From Rugosimonospora acidiphila (GTDB lineage: Bacteria > Actinomycetota > Actinomycetes > Mycobacteriales > Micromonosporaceae): a stretch of DNA of 64,000 bases. The stretch is taken from the NCBI RefSeq assembly GCF_039543385.1, contig NZ_BAABJQ010000007.1:310001-374000 (forward strand), written 5' to 3'. The notes beneath the pieces are model-generated. The model saw only the letters and a program-made list of their open reading frames with translations, was not told where the DNA came from and ran no database searches. The position numbers were made by a program, and so were the translations under genes. Of this stretch, positions 15,457-24,482 are shown in pieces (position 1 is the first letter of the stretch; every line of letters begins with the position of its first letter).

Positions 15457-18400
15457 TCATCGCACCAGTACCTCCGTCAGGTCGCGCAGCGTCTCCGAGG
15501 CGGTGATCGGGTCCAGCTCGCCGAAGCGGTGGCTGGGGTTGCGCGGCAGCCAGTCACCCCGCGGCCTGCCGTTGACCCAGATCGAGTGGATCATCTGATC
15601 GGGCAGCATGTCCGGTGCGCCGATCGGGATGCCGGGGTCCAGATCGACCACGACGGCCCGGCCGGCCGGGGTGGGCCGCCACATCCAGGCCTGCACGCCG
15701 GCGTCCTGCGGCTCTCCGCGCAGCCAACCCCGCCGCTCCAGCCCGAGCAGCGTGGTGGTGGCCACCTTCAGCCCGGTGAACCGGCCCAGCCCGGTCGCGG
15801 CCCGTTCGTCGTCGGTCAGCTCGTACACTGGCCGGCCCAGTTGCGGGAACGGCTGCAGGATCGCGTAGTCGGCGAACACCTCCGACCAGGCCGCCACCCG
15901 CTCACCGAGGAGCACCGGATGGGCCAGCCCGACGGTGGCGTCCGCCGGTAGCTCGTACCCGTCGTCGGCCAGGTCGGCGAAGGTGCGGTCCTCGGCGACC
16001 CGGAACGCCACCGGCTCCCCGTCGCCGACCGTCGCCGTCCACAGCAGGCGGCGCACGATGTGCCACAGCAGCGGATGCGCCACGAAATAGTCGCGGAAAT
16101 CGGCGGCCGCCCACCGTCGCTGGGCGACCATGGCGGCCTCCAACCGGCGGATCTGGTCGGCGGCGACGGCGCGCACGTCCTTCTTCAGGCCGCTGAACCG
16201 CTGGTACGCCGCGGGGGCCAGCTGTCGGTCGTCGTGGGCACCCGGCTTGGGCAGCGCCTTGCGGCGCGCGCCGGACTCGTCGGCCACGTAGGGCTTGAGC
16301 TGCTCGTCGAAGCCGACGATGAACCGGCGGGGACCGTAGTCCAGGGTCAACGACCCGTTCGCGTCGAGGCCGAAGTCGGGCACCAGCCGGTCGGCGAGCT
16401 GCTCGGCGGTCAGGCCGAGCCCGGCGGCGACCTCGGCCACCTTCTGCTCGGCCCGGTCCCTCAACGCCTTGAACTTCACCTTCCGCGCGATGCTGTGCAG
16501 GTGCATCAGCGCCAGGTCGGAGCCGATCTCGGTGAGAATGTCGAGGCCGACCAGGGCCTTCGCGTGGCCCCCCGTACCGGGCCAGGCCCGGATCACCGGC
16601 GACAGGCGCCGGACGGTCTCGTCGTCGCCGAGCCACCGCAGCGCCTGCAGCGGCCACCCCTCCTTCGCCGGTGCGCCGACCAGCTGCCACTGGTTGAACA
16701 GGGCCCATCCGAACTCGGCCAGCGAGTGCCGGTCACACAGGTCGCGGACCAGCGGCACGCCGGCGTAAACGTCGCCGGGCTTGGAGATGGCCAGCATGGT
16801 GCACAGGTGCCGGGTGGCCCGGTCGCCGAGCGCCGCCGAGCGGTCCTTGAGCAGGATCCGGGGCAGCAGGCCCGGCTCCGCCCACGAGGGCAGGGCCGGG
16901 ACGCGGGCCGGTAGCAGCCGCAGCGGGTCGACGTTCAGCAGCGCCTCCACCCCCGCCCGGGCCGGCTGCCCGTACCCGTCGGCGGCCGCCAGCACCCCGT
17001 CACGGTGCCGTACCGCGACCAGCCGCAGCGCCTCCTCGGCCGCCCGCCGGGCGGGGCCGGCCTTGCCCAGTGCCGCGGGCACCAGCGCCCGGGCCGCGTA
17101 CGCCCAGTGCCGCTCCAGCCAGCTCATGGCCAACCCGCGCAGCGACTTGAGCCGGCCCAGCAGGCTGGCCATGTGCGCGACGACCTCGACGCTGGCGTAC
17201 GGCAGCAGCAGTTTGCTGTTGGCGGTCGGCACCTTCCCGGCCAGATCGAGGCTGACCGGCAGCGCGGCCAGCCCGTGCCGGGCGATGAGCGGAGCCAGCA
17301 ACAGGTCGGCCCCCCAGAGCTGGCCGGGCCGCCAGTCCGGCAGCAGCGACGCGACGAGCTCGTCCGGCCCGGTGAACATGAGGCTCACCTGGCGGTCCTG
17401 CCGCAGCGTGCCGGCACGGTACTGCTCGAGCGCGGTCTCTATCGAATCGTTGAGCCGCCACCACCGGGGTGACAGGTCCGGCGTGGCCCAGCGCTCCTGT
17501 TCGCCCAGTGCCCACGCGATGACCGGTTCGCCGGTGAACTCGAGCCCGTCCACCACGATCGGCTTGGCCGCCTTGCGTTTGACCGTCCAGGGCGGCGTGA
17601 CCAGCACGGGCGGCAGCGACCGCGCGGGCGCCTCGGGGACCGGCGCCGACTCGGTGAGGATGGCCTCCACCCGTGCCCGCTCGGTCGGTGCCAGGCCGGC
17701 GAGCTGGGCGGTGGCCAGTTCCCGATGGGCCAGCACGTGAGCGCGCAGCAGATCGGCGGCGGCACGCGTGCCGTCGGCGGCGAGCAGGCGCAGCGCGCGG
17801 CGGGGGAACCGCCGGGCGGCCTCCAGCGCGGCCGGGGTGACGTACTTGCGGTCGAGGCGGGCGATCAGGCTGGCGAACGCCTCGTCGGTGGGAAAGCGCG
17901 CGATCGCGGCGAGGATGCGCCGTTGCCGGTCGGCGTCCACGTGCGCGCTGTCCAGTGCCGGAAGCAGATGCGGCGCGACCGCCGGCCCGACGCCGTCGGT
18001 GGCGGTGGCCAGCCCCGTCGTGTCCCCCGCCATCCACCACGGGTTGACCGCCGGCCCGAGCAGACCGAGCTGCTCGCCGCTGCTCGCCGAGCACCACAGC
18101 ACCTTCCACAGGTACTGATCGCCGATGCGGGTCAGCTCCGCGCAGTCGGCGTCCACCCAGGCCCGCTGGGTCGGCAGCAGGAACGAGGTGGCGACCCGGC
18201 ACTCCGGCGACTGCGAACGCAGGCCCTCCAGGGCGGCGATCGCCGTGGCGTACTCATCCTCGGACGCCACGGCCAGCATCGCCCGCACCCGCCCGGCCAC
18301 GGCCTCCCAGTGGGGAAAGTAGGTCCATCCGCCACCGGGGTGGCGCAGCACGCGCGGATCGATGCGGCGACCGCCGGTCCAGGTGCTGTCGAACTGCACT

Positions 18401-18897
18401 CCGGCCAGCTGGACGACGGCCTCGGCCGCGAAGACGACGCCCCGCGATGCCACCCAGGCGTCGGCCACCGTGGGCAGCCGCTCACGCTCGTTGCGGCCGA
18501 TGTGCGCCGCGACCAGGCCGGCCACCACGCCCGCACCGGTCGCCGAGCCGGTCGTCGGGTCGGCGAGGTAGCCCGTCGCGGCGGCGATCAGCTCGGGGTC
18601 GTTGGCCGGGTGGGTATATGCCTCGATGCTGGCCTTGGCCGCCCGCATCAGCTCCTCCCCGCCGGCTGCGTCGGTGGCGAGCACCGGCCCGGGCGAGCCG
18701 CCCCGGCGCGGCAGGACGAACTTGCGCCACGCGGCGGGGAAGACGAACGTCTCCTCGTCGACGTCCATCGGGGTCTCGTCGCTCAGCGCGTCTGTCACTA
18801 CCGCGTCCGTCCCAACCGCGTCCGTCCCAACCGCGTCCGTCACTACCGCCTCCTCGATCCTCGTGACGGGCGACACTGTAGCGACGCGTACCGACAA
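15457..18897 (-). CDS. Large DUF4132-domain protein (1146 aa)
   Basis: A long soluble protein dominated by Ala- and Leu-rich helical repeats. Residues about 850-1146 (RFIVGFDEQLKPYVAD, KKDVRAVAADQIRRLE, ADFRDYFVAHPLLWH, LVWT-type segments) match the DUF4132 domain of MolR-like proteins, often paired with WGR domains, though no WGR is seen here. No catalytic motif is recognised. The N-terminal 35 residues are encoded by a 15-bp tandem repeat and read VVTDAVGTDAVGTDAV, so translation may really start at a later Met (near MDVDEETFVF). Function unknown. Confidence 0.8.
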   Translation of the reverse strand: MSVRVATVSPVTRIEEAVVTDAVGTDAVGTDAVVTDALSDETPMDVDEETFVFPAAWRKFVLPRRGGSPGPVLATDAAGGEELMRAAKASIEAYTHPANDPELIAAATGYLADPTTGSATGAGVVAGLVAAHIGRNERERLPTVADAWVASRGVVFAAEAVVQLAGVQFDSTWTGGRRIDPRVLRHPGGGWTYFPHWEAVAGRVRAMLAVASEDEYATAIAALEGLRSQSPECRVATSFLLPTQRAWVDADCAELTRIGDQYLWKVLWCSASSGEQLGLLGPAVNPWWMAGDTTGLATATDGVGPAVAPHLLPALDSAHVDADRQRRILAAIARFPTDEAFASLIARLDRKYVTPAALEAARRFPRRALRLLAADGTRAAADLLRAHVLAHRELATAQLAGLAPTERARVEAILTESAPVPEAPARSLPPVLVTPPWTVKRKAAKPIVVDGLEFTGEPVIAWALGEQERWATPDLSPRWWRLNDSIETALEQYRAGTLRQDRQVSLMFTGPDELVASLLPDWRPGQLWGADLLLAPLIARHGLAALPVSLDLAGKVPTANSKLLLPYASVEVVAHMASLLGRLKSLRGLAMSWLERHWAYAARALVPAALGKAGPARRAAEEALRLVAVRHRDGVLAAADGYGQPARAGVEALLNVDPLRLLPARVPALPSWAEPGLLPRILLKDRSAALGDRATRHLCTMLAISKPGDVYAGVPLVRDLCDRHSLAEFGWALFNQWQLVGAPAKEGWPLQALRWLGDDETVRRLSPVIRAWPGTGGHAKALVGLDILTEIGSDLALMHLHSIARKVKFKALRDRAEQKVAEVAAGLGLTAEQLADRLVPDFGLDANGSLTLDYGPRRFIVGFDEQLKPYVADESGARRKALPKPGAHDDRQLAPAAYQRFSGLKKDVRAVAADQIRRLEAAMVAQRRWAAADFRDYFVAHPLLWHIVRRLLWTATVGDGEPVAFRVAEDRTFADLADDGYELPADATVGLAHPVLLGERVAAWSEVFADYAILQPFPQLGRPVYELTDDERAATGLGRFTGLKVATTTLLGLERRGWLRGEPQDAGVQAWMWRPTPAGRAVVVDLDPGIPIGAPDMLPDQMIHSIWVNGRPRGDWLPRNPSHRFGELDPITASETLRDLTEVLVR
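18794..18855. repeat. 15-bp tandem repeat at the 5' end of the DUF4132 gene
   Basis: About four units related to CGCGTCCGTCCCAAC, two nearly identical in the middle and two diverged at the edges. In frame on the minus strand each adds five residues (VGTDA/VVTDA), so unit changes would keep the frame. Confidence 0.7.
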
Positions 18898-19009
18898 AAA
18901 CCCGTTCCTGCCGCGACGTCACCGGCGTCCCGTTCGGCGTGCCTCAGCCACCGCCCGGCGGCCGCAGCGGAGCAGACCGGCCCCGCTTCCCGTGACGTAG
19001 CGTTGTGGT

Positions 19010-20254
19010 ATGGGGACGGTGGCGCTGGTGCGGAAGGCATCGCGGCTGCACCCGTACCTGTTCGATGGCATTATCGCCGTCTGTCTGTTTGTCATCAGCG
19101 TGTCGCATCCGCTGCTGGCTCCGCTGAGCGGGCAGGCGCGGCTGGGACTGGGCCAGGCCGCGTTCAGCGCCGTGCTCTGCGGCGCGCTGGCCCTGCGCCG
19201 GCGCTACCCGTTGACGGTCCTGGCGGTCAGCACCGCGGCCACGGCCCTGTCGGTGGCGCTGAACACGGCCCAGGGGCTGGCCACGCTCGCCGTGGTCATC
19301 GCCGTCTACACCGTGGCGGTGAGCACGAACCGGCTCACCGCGGTGCTCGCCGGGTCGTTCACCGCGCTGGTCCTGGTCGGCGGCGCGCTGTACTCGACCA
19401 GAGGCACCGTGCTGGATCCGGACAAGGTGGTACTCGTTCTCTGGAGCGGCCTGGCCGCCGCGGTCGGCGACGCGATCCGCAGCAACCGCGACTACGTGCT
19501 CGCGGCGGAGGAGCGAGCCAGGCGCGCGGAGCAGAGTCGGGAGGAGGAGACCCGCAGGCGGTTGGCCGAGGACCGGCTGCGGATCGCCCGGGACCTGCAT
19601 GACGTGATGGCGCACCACATAGCGGTCATCAACGTGCAGGCCGGGGTCGCCGGCCATGTGCTGCGCACCAATCCGGAAGGGGCGCAGGAGGCGCTGGGCC
19701 ATGTCCGGCGCGCCAGCCAGACGGTACTGGACGAGATCGGCACCGTACTGGGAGTCCTGCGCGAGGACGAGGACGTGACCGCGCCGACCGAGCCGGTGCC
19801 GGGGTTGGGAAGGATGGAGGAGTTGATCGAATCGTTCCGTGGCGCCGGGTTGCGGGTGACCTGGCGGCGCGTCGGCCGGATGTACCCGCTGCCGGCCCCG
19901 GTGGATCTGGCCGCCTACCGGCTGCTGCAGGAGTCCCTGACCAACGCGCACAAGCACGGTGGCGAGGCGGTCTGGATCCGGCTGTCGTACCACCCACGGC
20001 AGCTCACCGTCGAAGTGGACAACGAGGCCCCTTCCACGCAGCGCGACGTCCCGTCGGTGTCCACGGGCTACGGCCTGCGCGGCATGCGGGAACGGGTCTC
20101 GGCCGCCGGTGGGCGGATGTCCGCCGGTCCCCGCCAGGGCGGTGGATTCCAGGTCCGGGCGGTGCTCCCCGCCACCCAGACGGGTCGGGCGACCGGTCTG
20201 GGTCGTCGCGCGGCGGCAGACGCGCCGAGCCAGACTGGTCGTGAGCGCGGATGA
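19010..20254 (+). CDS. NarL-type membrane sensor histidine kinase
   Basis: A 414-residue kinase. Residues 1-160 hold about five membrane segments without a large external domain. The HisKA_3 dimerisation/phosphoacceptor box is ARDLHDVMAHHIAVI with the phosphorylated His in DLHD, and the ATPase domain shows TNAHKHGG (N box) and GYGLRGMRERV (G box) near residues 305-370. The final residues (ATGLGRRAAADAPSQTGR) are encoded by a copy of the 50-bp dispersed repeat and are not part of the kinase fold. The response regulator start overlaps its stop by four bases. Confidence 0.9.
   Translation: MGTVALVRKASRLHPYLFDGIIAVCLFVISVSHPLLAPLSGQARLGLGQAAFSAVLCGALALRRRYPLTVLAVSTAATALSVALNTAQGLATLAVVIAVYTVAVSTNRLTAVLAGSFTALVLVGGALYSTRGTVLDPDKVVLVLWSGLAAAVGDAIRSNRDYVLAAEERARRAEQSREEETRRRLAEDRLRIARDLHDVMAHHIAVINVQAGVAGHVLRTNPEGAQEALGHVRRASQTVLDEIGTVLGVLREDEDVTAPTEPVPGLGRMEELIESFRGAGLRVTWRRVGRMYPLPAPVDLAAYRLLQESLTNAHKHGGEAVWIRLSYHPRQLTVEVDNEAPSTQRDVPSVSTGYGLRGMRERVSAAGGRMSAGPRQGGGFQVRAVLPATQTGRATGLGRRAAADAPSQTGRERG
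20191..20240. repeat. 50-bp dispersed palindromic repeat, copy A
   Basis: Begins GACCGGTCTGGGTCG and ends CGAGCCAGACTGGTC; the two ends are nearly complementary, so the unit can fold into a hairpin. It lies within the 3' end of the histidine kinase gene and adds codons to it. Other copies are at 24131, 25490 and 63618. Confidence 0.85.
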
Positions 20255-20931
20255 CGGTACGAGTCGTGCTGGCCGACGACCAGAAGCTGATCCGGGCCGG
20301 GTTCCGGGTGTTGATCGACTCCGCCGACGATCTCGAGGTGGTGGGGGAGGCGACCACCGGCGCCGAAGCGGTCGAGCTGGCCAGGCAGGTCCATCCCGAC
20401 CTGGTGCTGATGGACATCCGGATGCCGGAAATGGACGGCCTGGAGGCAACCCGGCGGATCGCCGGGGACGAGCGGCTGGCCGGCGTGCGGATCCTGATCC
20501 TGACCACCTTCGAGATCGACGAGTACGTGCTGGAGGCGCTGCGCGCCGGCGCCAGCGGGTTCCTCGGCAAGGGGGTGGACCCGGACGGGCTGCTCGACGC
20601 GATCCGGACCGTGGCCGCCGGCGAGGCCCTGCTCTCGCCCGCGGCCACCAAGAAGCTCATCGGCCGGTTCCTCGCCTCCCCCGAGAACCCCTGCTCGGCC
20701 GTGCCGTCCCAGCTCGAGGCGCTCACCGAGCGTGAGCGTGAGGTGCTCGCTCTGGTGGCGGGCGGGCTATCCAACGACGAGATCGCCCAGCGGCTGTTCG
20801 TGTCGCCGCTGACCGCCAAGACGCACGTCAACCGGGCGATGGCGAAGCTCAGCGCCCGAGACCGCGCCCAATTGGTGGTCATCGCCTACCAGACCGGCCT
20901 GGTCCGCCCCGGCGAGCCGCCGGCGGAGTAG
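20251..20931 (+). CDS. NarL/LuxR-family response regulator
   Basis: A 226-residue two-component regulator. Receiver domain 1-120 contains the phosphorylated Asp in LVLMDIRMPEMDG (about residue 55), the switch Thr in ILTTF and Lys in FLGKGVD. The LuxR helix-turn-helix spans about 155-215 (LTEREREVLALVAGGLS, then AKTHVNRAMAKL). Its gene overlaps the kinase gene (ATGA) and precedes the ABC exporter genes, which are its likely targets. Confidence 0.93.
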   Translation: MTVRVVLADDQKLIRAGFRVLIDSADDLEVVGEATTGAEAVELARQVHPDLVLMDIRMPEMDGLEATRRIAGDERLAGVRILILTTFEIDEYVLEALRAGASGFLGKGVDPDGLLDAIRTVAAGEALLSPAATKKLIGRFLASPENPCSAVPSQLEALTEREREVLALVAGGLSNDEIAQRLFVSPLTAKTHVNRAMAKLSARDRAQLVVIAYQTGLVRPGEPPAE

Positions 20932-20937
20932 GGCGCC

Positions 20938-20961
20938 GGCATACTGCCGATGCAGTATGCC
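20938..20961. promoter_or_regulatory. Perfect inverted repeat between the response regulator and the ABC operon
   Basis: GGCATACTGC-CGAT-GCAGTATGCC: 10-bp perfect arms with a 4-base loop, starting seven bases past the regulator stop. It could be a terminator, but the moderate GC content and the position 91 bases before the ABC ATPase start also fit a regulator binding site. Confidence 0.5.
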
Positions 20962-21051
20962 CAGGTGTCTGCGGATGGACGACGCCAGCTCGGCGGAGCG
21001 GTTGCGATCCTGGGGGATGGTGCCAGTGGAGCACCGCGAGGAGCCCCCCTA

Positions 21052-21984
21052 ATGATCCAAGTGAAGAACCTGAGCAAGCGGTACGGCGAGCGGATCGCCG
21101 TTGACGATCTGAGCTTCACCGTCCGTCCCGGCGTCGTCACCGGATTCCTTGGCCCCAACGGTGCCGGCAAGTCGACCACCATGCGGATGATCGTCGGCCT
21201 CGACGCGGCGACCTCCGGCACGGTCACCGTCAACGGCCGCCGGTACGCCGACCACCCCGCACCCCTGCGGGAACTCGGCGCGCTGCTCGAGGCCAAGTCG
21301 GTACACGCCAGCAGGTCCGCGTACAACCACCTGCGGGTGATCGCGGCGACCACGGGGATTCCGAAGCGCCGGGTGGACGAGGTGATCGAACTCGTCGGCC
21401 TGCACCAGGTCGCCCGCAAGCCGGCTGGCGCCTTCTCCCTGGGCATGGGGCAGCGGCTCGGCATCGCCACCGCCCTGCTCGGTGACCCGGAGACCGTGAT
21501 CCTCGACGAGCCGGTCAATGGTCTGGACCCCGAGGGCGTGTTGTGGATCCGCAACCTGCTCAAGACGCTGGCGGCCGAGGGCCGTACCGTCTTCGTCTCC
21601 TCGCACCTGATGAGCGAGATGGCGCTGACCGCGGAGCACCTGGTCGTGATCGGCCGGGGTCGGCTCATCGCGGACGTACCGATCGCCGAATTCACCAGCC
21701 GTGCCTGCACCAGCAGCGTCCGGGTCCGCTCGCCCCACTCCGCGGCGCTGAGTGAACTGCTCGCCGGCCCGGACGTCTCGATCACCAGCAGCGAGCGCGG
21801 CGTCCTGCACGTCACCGGGCTGAGCATCGAGCAGATCGGTGAGCGCGCCGCGCAGGCCGGCATCTGCCTGTACGAACTGTCGCCCCAGCAGGCCTCGCTC
21901 GAAGAGGTCTTCATGGACCTGACCCGTGATTGCGTCGAATACCGGGCGGCCGGCGAGGCCGCGACGGCAGGAAAGGTCGCCTGA
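21052..21984 (+). CDS. ABC transporter ATP-binding protein (exporter type)
   Basis: A 310-residue ATPase. Walker A is GPNGAGKST near residue 37, the signature is FSLGMGQRLGIA near 130, and Walker B ends VILDEPVNGLDP; the H-loop follows in SSHLMSE. The C-terminal 90 residues are the extension common in drug or lantibiotic-type exporters. ATG 21052 was chosen because GAGGAG lies eight bases before it and the upstream frame (from 20950) has no family similarity. It works with the permease that follows with a one-base overlap. Confidence 0.9.
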   Translation: MIQVKNLSKRYGERIAVDDLSFTVRPGVVTGFLGPNGAGKSTTMRMIVGLDAATSGTVTVNGRRYADHPAPLRELGALLEAKSVHASRSAYNHLRVIAATTGIPKRRVDEVIELVGLHQVARKPAGAFSLGMGQRLGIATALLGDPETVILDEPVNGLDPEGVLWIRNLLKTLAAEGRTVFVSSHLMSEMALTAEHLVVIGRGRLIADVPIAEFTSRACTSSVRVRSPHSAALSELLAGPDVSITSSERGVLHVTGLSIEQIGERAAQAGICLYELSPQQASLEEVFMDLTRDCVEYRAAGEAATAGKVA

Positions 21985-22859
21985 TGACCATGACGAGCCT
22001 CGCGCCCCGCCCGCGTACCGCCGTGGGGGCGCCGGAGCTTTCCGCGCCGGCGTTCGTGCGCGCCCGCCGGCTGTCCAGGGGTCGGGTCACGCTCACCCGG
22101 GTCGTCAACTCGGAGTGGATCAAACTGCGCTCGGTCCGGTCCACGGTTCTCACCCTGCTGGCGGCCGCCGGGGCCGTGGTCGCTCTCGGACTGCTCTTCT
22201 CCGGCGTGCACTCCGGGGTCATCGGCGCGCAGAGCCTCGGGCTGCAGCCCGGCAGCGGCGCGAGTCCGGCCGACGTCAGCCTCGGCGGCGTCAACCTCGG
22301 TCAGATGATCATCGGGGTGCTGGGGGTCGTGCTGGTGACCGGCGAGTACGCCACGGGGATGATCCGTCCCACGCTGACCGTTGTGCCGCGCCGGCTTCCG
22401 GTGCTGTGGGGCAAGACCATCGTCTTCGGCGGGGTCGCCCTGGTGGCGATGCTGGTCGCCACGTTCACGGCGTTCCTCGGCGGCCAGGCCCTCATCGGTG
22501 CTTCGGGCGCGAGCCTCGCCGACTCCGGGGCGCTTCGCGCAGTCGTCGGCGCCGCCGTCTACCTCACCGGGGTGGGCCTTCTCGGCCTGGCGGCCGGTGC
22601 CATCCTGCGCCGGACGGCCGCCGCCATCGGCGTGCTGTTCACCGTGGTGTTCGTGGTACCCGGGCTGTTCCCGCTGCTGCCGCACAGCTGGAACGCCGCG
22701 GTCGGCCCGTACCTGCCGTCCAACGCGGGCACGTCGTTCATGACCGCCGCGCACGCGGCCGGTTCGCTGGCTCCCTGGACCGGCCTGGGGGTCTTCGCCG
22801 GCTATGTGGTCGCCGCGCTCGTCGGAGCGGCCATCCTGCTCAAGCGCCGCGACGCGTAA
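21984..22859 (+). CDS. ABC-2-type transporter permease
   Basis: A 291-residue membrane protein with six predicted membrane segments after a 50-residue cytoplasmic N-terminus (containing VNSEWIKLRSVRST, the typical opening of these permeases). Segments such as LGVVLVTGEYATGMIR match ABC-2 permeases paired with single-domain ATPases. TGATG overlap with the ATPase gene indicates coupled translation. Cargo unknown; the two-component pair upstream suggests response to a membrane-active compound. Confidence 0.88.
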   Translation: MTMTSLAPRPRTAVGAPELSAPAFVRARRLSRGRVTLTRVVNSEWIKLRSVRSTVLTLLAAAGAVVALGLLFSGVHSGVIGAQSLGLQPGSGASPADVSLGGVNLGQMIIGVLGVVLVTGEYATGMIRPTLTVVPRRLPVLWGKTIVFGGVALVAMLVATFTAFLGGQALIGASGASLADSGALRAVVGAAVYLTGVGLLGLAAGAILRRTAAAIGVLFTVVFVVPGLFPLLPHSWNAAVGPYLPSNAGTSFMTAAHAAGSLAPWTGLGVFAGYVVAALVGAAILLKRRDA

Positions 22860-22955
22860 CCGGCGCGCCCAGGCGCGGCGCCCGGCGTGTGGCCAGGTGG
22901 GTAACCCAAGCGCCGCAAGGGGTAGCGCTCCGGCCGGGGCAGCCGGGCTCCCGCC

Positions 22956-24086
22956 TCAGGAGCCGCCCTGATTCAGCGGGTTGACCATGTCCGGATGGGA
23001 CTTGGCGAATGCCTGGAGCTTGTCGTCGCGCAGGGCCTGCCACAGGCCCTGCGCGTCGTCGTCGGCCATCACGTACGAGGTGTCGTCCACCATTTCGGGG
23101 TGCGACGGGGTACGCAGGCCGACCAGCGAGCTGGCCTTGATGCCGCGCATCATCAGCGCCAGGTTGGTGACGGGAACGCCGTTGGTGTCCGTGGTCATCG
23201 AGCGTCCGATGTCGTGCACCACCCGGTCGAGTTTGATCGGGTTGCTCATCGTGTGGGTGGACGCGGTCTGTTTGAGTACCGCCATCATGAACTGCTGCTG
23301 GTGGCGCTGCCGGTCGTAGTCGCCGCCGGGCAGCAGCTCACGCTGCCGCACGTAGTCCAGCGCCTGCCAGGCCGCCAGGTGCTGGCAGCCGGGATGGTAG
23401 ACCTGCGGCGTGACGCCGGGCACCGGCTGTGGCGTCCCGGTCAGATTCGTGTACGGGGCGGCGAAATGCCCGCTGGCGTCGCGCCCGACGTGTACGGAGA
23501 CCACCTTCTCGTCCACGCACATGTTCACGCCACCGAGCACGGTGACGGCCTTCTTGAACCCGTCGAACCGGGCCTCCACCGCACCGTTGAACTTCAACCC
23601 GGTCAGGTCGGCCACGGTCTGCGACATCAGCGGCATGCCACCGTAGTTGAGCGCGGCGTCAATCTTCTCCGTGCTGCCCTCGAAGCCGGTCGGCGAGTAC
23701 GGCTTGATGGTGTAGTACAGGTCGCGCGGCACCGAGACGAGGTAGGCACTCTTCGTTCCGCGCGGGATGTGCACGATCATGATGGAGTCGGCCCGTTCGC
23801 CGTTGCCCGGATTGTCGTCGCGCCAGTTGGAGCCGATCAGTAGATAGTTCAACGGCCCGTGTTTGACCCCGCGCGGCGCTCTCGCGGTGCCGAGCAGATT
23901 CCCGGGCACCACCGTGCGGTTGAGCCGGTGGACGGTGAACAGCCCGCTGGCGAACAGGGCGGCCGCGAGCACGCCCAGCGCCAGCGTGGACACCAGTAGC
24001 GCGCGGCGCAGCCGGCGGCGAGTACGGCGAGGCCGCCGCACTCGGCGGGGTCGGCCACCGCTGGCCCCGACCGTCTCCACCGCCAC
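22956..24086 (-). CDS. LytR-CpsA-Psr (LCP) family cell-wall glycopolymer ligase
   Basis: A 376-residue protein with a basic N-terminus (RRPRRTRRRLRR), one membrane helix (about 40-60) and an extracellular LCP catalytic domain. Characteristic pieces are NYLLIGSNWRDDN with later DSIMIVHIP, VSVPRDLYY and YVRQRELLPGGDYDRQRHQQQF. LCP enzymes attach undecaprenyl-linked polysaccharides to peptidoglycan. The frame is open to 24185, but that part is encoded by repeat copy B; GTG 24086 (or 24080) gives a normal N-terminus. It diverges from the polysaccharide genes at 24483-30083, whose product it probably attaches. Confidence 0.87.
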   Translation of the reverse strand: MAVETVGASGGRPRRVRRPRRTRRRLRRALLVSTLALGVLAAALFASGLFTVHRLNRTVVPGNLLGTARAPRGVKHGPLNYLLIGSNWRDDNPGNGERADSIMIVHIPRGTKSAYLVSVPRDLYYTIKPYSPTGFEGSTEKIDAALNYGGMPLMSQTVADLTGLKFNGAVEARFDGFKKAVTVLGGVNMCVDEKVVSVHVGRDASGHFAAPYTNLTGTPQPVPGVTPQVYHPGCQHLAAWQALDYVRQRELLPGGDYDRQRHQQQFMMAVLKQTASTHTMSNPIKLDRVVHDIGRSMTTDTNGVPVTNLALMMRGIKASSLVGLRTPSHPEMVDDTSYVMADDDAQGLWQALRDDKLQAFAKSHPDMVNPLNQGGS

Positions 24087-24130
24087 CCCCTCGCCTCGCG
24101 GCTGGCGACGCGCCAGACCCCACGCGCACC

Positions 24131-24180
24131 GACCGGTCTGGCTCGGTGCGTCTGGCGCCGCGCGGCGAACCGGGCCAGTC
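24131..24180. repeat. 50-bp dispersed palindromic repeat, copy B
   Basis: In opposite orientation to copies A and C: starts GACCGGTCTGGCTCGG and ends CGGGCCAGTC. It lies directly upstream of the LCP gene start; if translation began at 24185 it would add residues PDAPSQTGR, as copy A does to the kinase. It is the most diverged of the four copies. Confidence 0.8.
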
Positions 24181-24482
24181 GCCAAGCCCCACCCATACCC
24201 GCACCGCCCTGAGCCAACCCGTGCGCTCCACCCGCGTGATGAATGCGCGCGAGGTGGTTGGTGCGCCGGATGACCGGTTCGTGCCGCCTCGCGCGCACCG
24301 GGTCGACTGCTCCCACACCGCCGGTCCGCGACCTACCGGCGACGGTGCGCGCCATCGCCGACGGGGTCGGGCCTGAGCTTCCTGGTACCTCCATTTTTCG
24401 CGCCTACTCAACGCGGTTCATCGCTATGGTTATCAAGAGGGCCGAAGGGACATCTGACGTAAATCGGTCACCGCGCGCAGAT

